Of a DNA stretch of 64,000 nt, positions 60,019 through 64,000 are shown piece by piece. Position 1 is the first letter of the stretch. Every line of letters starts with the position of its first letter. The stretch spans positions 123,615,340 through 123,679,339 of the forward strand of contig NC_080570.1 of the NCBI RefSeq assembly GCF_030247185.1, read 5' to 3'. The DNA is from Malaya genurostris (Eukaryota; Arthropoda; Insecta; Diptera; Culicidae). Both the position numbers and the translations under genes were made by a program. The notes beneath the pieces were generated by a model. It made no database searches. It saw only the letters and a program-made list of their open reading frames with translations, and was not told the DNA's origin.

Positions 60019-61097
60019 TATAACATTTTTCTAAAACATAACATCAACATGAGACGTGATTTACCTTGCATATTCTGGAGATGTGAAGCTAGCTCCTTGA
60101 AGAATGTTCACGTTTTCATGGAATAATTGCTTTGGGGCAGCTACGTCAACTTGCTGGTCATAGATCACGTAACTAAGTCGAACATAGAAAGTTGTTTATA
60201 AATGTTTATTGAAAAATAACCAGACTACCTTTTTGACATTGGACTGTTTCCATGCAAGGGGGCATGAACAGAATCATTTCCGAACTGGCCTTCTGAAGAC
60301 GAAGATTGTTGCGAGAAGTTGTCATCATTTATACCAAAACTCACAGTAATGTCTCTTAATGGTTGGCTGAGCAACAGTTGCATATTCGAAGTGCTAAGAA
60401 AGCAATGAAGGAGTAATTTTTAAGATATTGATAAAATAACTTACCTCTCCGATGCTGAAATGCAAATGTTTTCCTGCTGGGACGCACCGGAATCACTCAT
60501 TGTACAGCGGGTAGTTGTTGAAGGAATGTGACCCTTATTCCCTACACTTACATGAGAGTCACAATTTTCCCAATCAAGATGCATAGTTGGTACCCAGTCG
60601 ACGTCGTTTTCTGCTTCGGGACAAGCCGGTTCTCCTTTGACAAAATGACGGCTGCATATACGGTGTCGAGTTTCCGGTATCGTTGTACAGCAAACCCGCA
60701 ACCATCGTAATTGGCGCAACTGTCCTAGTACTGATAGTTGGAATTCTGAACAATTTGAACTTTCTATTATTCGCATTAACAAAACAAGAGGGAACTGAAC
60801 ATCTGAAAACCATTTTTACGATTCGGTTTTACAACTCGGAAAACTGAAATGTTAACAACAAACTTGTTTGCCACTCGGTATTTTCAGCACTGTTTACTTT
60901 GTTGTGTAACTCAACGGAATACGGGATATTGGAATATGTGTTTGATGAACCAATTAACGAACCAATCTACACTGACTAATCATATAACACATATTTTCGC
61001 TTATTAAGGTTTGCTGAGCTTTACTTCAGACGAAAAAAATCCTTCGCAACTGATTTTTTCTTGGTTCAAAAGTTTCAAGCTAATGAAATACTAAGAG

Positions 61098-61816
61098 CAC
61101 AGACTAACAGACATGACAGTATGAGTAAATTCTTATAAAAATAATTTTTCGTTATGCACTAGTTCCACCTATATTGTACTGCGCGAACTATTTACTATCT
61201 GTACACCCCTTGTGTTATGTACAAGTTTTTTTTACTAGTTGGTTTCCCCTCGTTTGTCAACACCGATCAGCTGCTTGCAGGGATGCCTGATTTCATCAAA
61301 ATATTTGAAAATGAATCGTCACAATAAATTATTGGATAACGTTGATAATATATTTACCTTTTTCGCGATGTTGGAAGGTAACCATTTATTTGACTCAACG
61401 TTGTTCATCTAGACTATTTTTATTGTGTTGGTAGTTTTCACCCGAAATTAAGTGGCGGCAGACCAGAAGCAAGTAAATATTGTAACAAAACGGGTTCGAT
61501 TTTGTATTGCGTTGGAGGATGAGAAGTAGGCACAATTATGTGTATAGTTTTGGCAATATGTATTAAATCTGTATCCTGCATGAAATTCGCATGGACGTAA
61601 ACAAATCAATACATTACAGGTAATTCTGTATGAATGGCAACTCTGTTGGTAAATGAAAAAAATAAACAAAGTCTAGATGACAGACAGGATGTTTTTGATA
61701 GAGTAACGTGGCGCCATCATGACACATGTGAGTACTGTCCCAAATAAAGGAATATTCGAAATGACCGTTAAAATGATTGAAGAATCTAATTTGAGTGTCC
61801 TGTCTGTTAGTCTGTG
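61098..61816. mobile_element. Non-autonomous CACAGACTAAC element, 719 bp
   Basis: TIR CACAGACTAACAGACATGAC and the inverse of CACAGACTAACAGACAGGAC, with the perfect 7-bp duplication CTAAGAG (61091-61097, 61817-61823). Its left about 270 bp align, with an extra 130-bp block, to the left end of the YqaJ/THAP transposon at 54971-55090. No transposase inside. Probably a derivative of that transposon family. Confidence 0.75.
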
Positions 61817-61823
61817 CTAAGAG

Positions 61824-62820
61824 CTTTTATATCCGTGTAAGATTCTGAAACTCTTTGAAGGTTTTTTCCTCAGTGTAAAATTGAACCCACAACAAACTGA
61901 GGCTTCGGCTCGCACACATTCTCATTTCGTATATGAATATATTCGAACACACTGCATCGGTGTGAGTAACTGAGACGTCAAATTGCTCAATGATATTCAA
62001 GTTAAATTGGGTAATATTCTTCATCAGTAGCATAACATGCTTTGTGATTGTATTTTTTACTATCATTATAACTATTAATAATCACAGCACTTGCTGCCTT
62101 TAATAATGATATTACTCCACCACCACGGCATTTCCAAGTAAATCTCGAATACATCACCACTATTGATCCAGTTATCAACCACTCTACGCGCACTGAGCAT
62201 TTTCAGAAGGTTCAGTTTTTGTTCATCGGCGAATTTATTCATCGTGTATTCTGCTAAGGGTTGAGATATAACGACTATGGAAGTTCATTTCCCTAAAATC
62301 TTCTGTTCGAGAATCATTACAGATATATTCAACGTGCGAACTATTTTCTTAAATATCATCGAGCAGAACGTTCGCTAGTAAACGTTTCACAACTGATTTT
62401 TTGTCATGTGAATCGCATTTGCAAAAAATCACTACTGAACTTTTCTGCAGTGTGTGGGTGCAAACGAGTTTATAATAACTAATGTATAGTATGCCATGAC
62501 AAATTGCGGTAGACATCATTGCACCAGGTCAAGCGAGCTGTAACAGAATTGCTTTGCACATTTCACCACGAACAACCTTACAGGTAAGATGTGTACCGCT
62601 CTGGGTGATTCCGTTTCCGATTAATAGTTATAAAATGCACAATGGCGATCCTGCCAGGAGTTGCAATTCAAATAGCATAGTTATTCAAAACGGAAACGGA
62701 ATCACCTAAAGCAACAGAAAATTATTCAAATATTTGGCACAAAGATTTTCATTTTCAAATGAAAAAAAAAAGAAGCGTCGGTGGAGATTACGTAACGTTG
62801 AAAATAACTGGAACAAGCGG
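61824..62820. other. Intergenic, no gene seen
   Basis: No recognised gene. Near 62600-62710 the string TGATTCCGTTTCCG and its inverse CGGAAACGGAATCA lie about 90 bp apart, with TAGTTAT/ATAACTA just inside, forming a small hairpin or MITE remnant. Confidence 0.4.
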
Positions 62821-62827
62821 ATCATTA

Positions 62828-63690
62828 TGGTCGCGCATCATAAGCGGACCAGGAAGGTCGCGCATCATAAGCGGACCAAGAAGGTCGCGCATCAAATCGG
62901 ACCAGGAAGGTCGCGCATCAAAGCGGACCATGAAGGTCGCGCATCAAAGCGGACCAAGAAGGTCGCGCATTAAAATACATTTAAAAAAAATGTTGACGAT
63001 TTTTTTTAATTGAAAAAGGCGGATTCATAAAATCGCGCATCACATAGCGGATCTGGAAGGTCGCGCAAATATTTAAATATAAACGAGCGAACCGAAAACG
63101 TCGCGCATAAAGGGAGCAGGCAACGTGGCCGTGCAAATGAAAAAAAATAAGAAAATTAATGAGCGGATTTTCAATAATCGCGCATCGTAAAGCGGATCGT
63201 TAGATCGCGTACATTTCAGTTATAAGTTATCTCACGCATATATTTTTGTGTATAATTCCAGACCACAAAAAGGCGTCAAAATATATACCAATATTCGGCT
63301 ACAATCGTACTATCTGGTACGCAGATTTTCTCGTTCAATTGTGAAACGAAAATGGCCGAAGAAAAAATGAAATGAATGAAAAAGCGAATCACTATGGTCG
63401 CGCATTATAAGCGGACCAGGAAGGTCGCGCAATTTTAATAAAAATGGCGGATTCTCGAAATCGCGCATCGCAGAGCGGACCAGGAAGGTCGCGCAAATAT
63501 TTAAATTTAAATAAGCGGACCGGAAACGTAGCGCACAAAAGGAAGCAGGCAACGTGGCCGTGCAAATAAAAAAAGCGGATTTGAATAATCGTGCATTGCA
63601 AAGCGGATTTTGAGATCGCGCACATTTGCTTCGTAAGTAATCTTACGCGCATATTTTTGCATGCAATTCCAGACCACAAAAAAAGGTGTT
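62828..63690. repeat. TCGCGCA/GCGGACC repeat array in a duplicated block
   Basis: Five tandem 26-27 bp units (62828-62969), each GGTCGCGCATC-A/T-rich-GCGGACC-AnGAA. A larger block repeats: about 62970-63275 and 63400-63690 share GCAGGCAACGTGGCCGTGCA, TAATCGCGCATCG-like segments and ATTCCAGACCACAAAAA. The GC-rich motifs stand out from the AT-rich surroundings. ORFs across it simply translate the repeats. Confidence 0.75.
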
Positions 63691-63703
63691 AAAAGCAAGA
63701 TAT

Positions 63704-63853
63704 ATGGAGAATAACGGAAAATATGTCCGATGGGTCAGCGGTACGAGCAATGCAGAGAATCAGACGACATTTGACGCATCTGTTGATCAGACTGACGAGG
63801 AGTCAACGATTTCAGTAATGCCGTGCAATTTGAGCATGTTATGCTTCAGGTAG
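63704..63853 (+). CDS. Short acidic ORF after the repeat array (uncertain)
   Basis: 49 codons beginning MENNGKYVRWVSGTSNA, acidic and Thr/Ser-rich, without recognised domain. It directly follows the second repeat block, and a possible donor (CTTCAG|GTAGTG) just precedes the stop, so it might be the first coding exon of a gene running out of the window. Weak support; it may be chance. Confidence 0.2.
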   Translation: MENNGKYVRWVSGTSNAENQTTFDASVDQTDEESTISVMPCNLSMLCFR

Positions 63854-64000
63854 TGAAATCGAACTCGAAAACATGTTAACAATGATTTAGAAAATGTACA
63901 AACAAATAATGTAGGAGTTTCGCTTCGCCATCATGATACACCACACACACAAAAAAAAATTGTATTTTACAGGTGTACTCATAAAGACCTGGGAAATTTC

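Larger units (their letters stand above)
57940..60813 (-). pseudogene. THAP-DDE transposase (DDE_Tnp_4 type), broken
   Basis: Minus-strand exons 60813-60445, 60393-60239, 60172-60065 and 59068-57940 join in phase 2. Exon 1 is a THAP finger (MVFRCSVPSC...RICSRHF) with a frame change near 60733. Exons 2 and 3 are open linkers; exon 4 starts with a coiled-coil-like stretch (KYQEHIQKLEARNEILKRN), then a helix-turn-helix (LGYIYNLSPSTVSSYF) and the DDE core: IIIDCFEI (Asp), FILADRGF (Asp) and RIHVERVIGVLRQKF (Glu). In-frame stops at 58705 and 58594 interrupt the DDE exon. All three acidic residues are still present. A mariner derivative sits in intron 3. Confidence 0.8.
54971..60816. mobile_element. 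ISL2EU-like DNA transposon (YqaJ + THAP-DDE), partly decayed
   Basis: The left terminus CACAAACTAACAGGCATAAC matches the left end of the element at 61098-61816 and recurs for over 100 bp. Two convergent genes follow: a SWIM/YqaJ protein on plus and a THAP plus DDE transposase on minus, the combination I recall for ISL2EU (PIF/Harbinger-related) elements. The right terminus is not identified; the coordinate given is the transposase start. Decay: a frameshift in each gene, two stops in the DDE gene and a mariner insertion in an intron. Confidence 0.7.

Noticed and set aside
61098..61816. Right terminus of the large YqaJ/THAP transposon at 61816
   Set aside because: A perfect duplication CTAAGAG frames 61098-61816 by itself, while the bases left of 54971 (GGTAAAT) do not match it.
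62828..62969. CRISPR-like spaced repeats
   Set aside because: The units are contiguous 26-27 bp repeats without unique spacers, in eukaryotic DNA with introns and transposons.

Overview
The window looks like dipteran, most probably mosquito, nuclear DNA. It is AT-rich, almost gene-free for long stretches, and built mainly from layered transposable elements. The transposable elements point the same way: a DD37E (ITmD37E-type) Tc1/mariner element, a Juan/jockey-like non-LTR element, a tRNA-derived SINE, an RTE-like LINE and many TIR elements with TA target sites. The culicine assignment is inferred from remembered families, not from a search.

Three host genes are well supported. At 17.3-17.8 kb (minus) and 39.1-39.5 kb (plus) there are two small secreted-protein genes. 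Each has a signal-peptide exon, a phase-0 intron and a second exon starting Ala-Gln, and each carries exactly two mature cysteines spaced C-x15-C after a P-[EQ]-[EQ]-x-[KR]-D-A-[IV] motif. I read them as diverged paralogs of an unnamed family. At 49.9-52.9 kb (minus) lies an intact eight-exon gene for an 872-residue nuclear protein with a ZAD domain, four MADF domains and six C2H2 fingers. Its MADF domains are all cut by phase-2 introns at the same place, so they look like a tandem exon amplification. An orphan THAP first exon is at 29.7 kb.

The rest is mobile. From left to right: TIR elements at 2.7-3.8 kb and 5.9-7.1 kb; a 7-bp-TSD element (7.9-9.4 kb) with two other elements inside it; a dead DD37E relic (12.2-12.7 kb); a TIR element interrupted by a truncated non-LTR insertion (14.2-15.3 kb); a TA-flanked element (16.1-17.0 kb); an apparently intact DD37E transposon whose gene has a 63-bp duplication of the catalytic-Glu region (19.9-21.2 kb); a self-nested 7-bp-TSD element (22.3-23.2 kb); a Juan/jockey-like gag with a hairpin array upstream (26.9-28.8 kb); a hAT element inside a hAT element (33.7-34.6 kb); second copies of several families (36.0-37.4 kb); a jockey reverse-transcriptase relic (39.9-41.6 kb); a tandem repeat block with matching empty and filled sites (41.7-43.9 kb); a SINE (44.3 kb); an essentially full-length RTE-like LINE split by a hAT element (45.6-49.4 kb); an ISL2EU-like (PIF/Harbinger-related) transposon with convergent YqaJ/SWIM and THAP-DDE genes, interrupted by a DD41D mariner derivative (55.0-60.8 kb); a non-autonomous element sharing its terminus (61.1-61.8 kb); and an array of TCGCGCA/GCGGACC repeats (62.8-63.7 kb).

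The most informative feature is the insertion record. Because many families occur twice, empty and filled sites can be compared inside the window, which fixes element ends and target-site duplications of 2, 3, 4, 7, 8 and 12 bp directly from sequence. No functional tRNA, rRNA or CRISPR array was seen.
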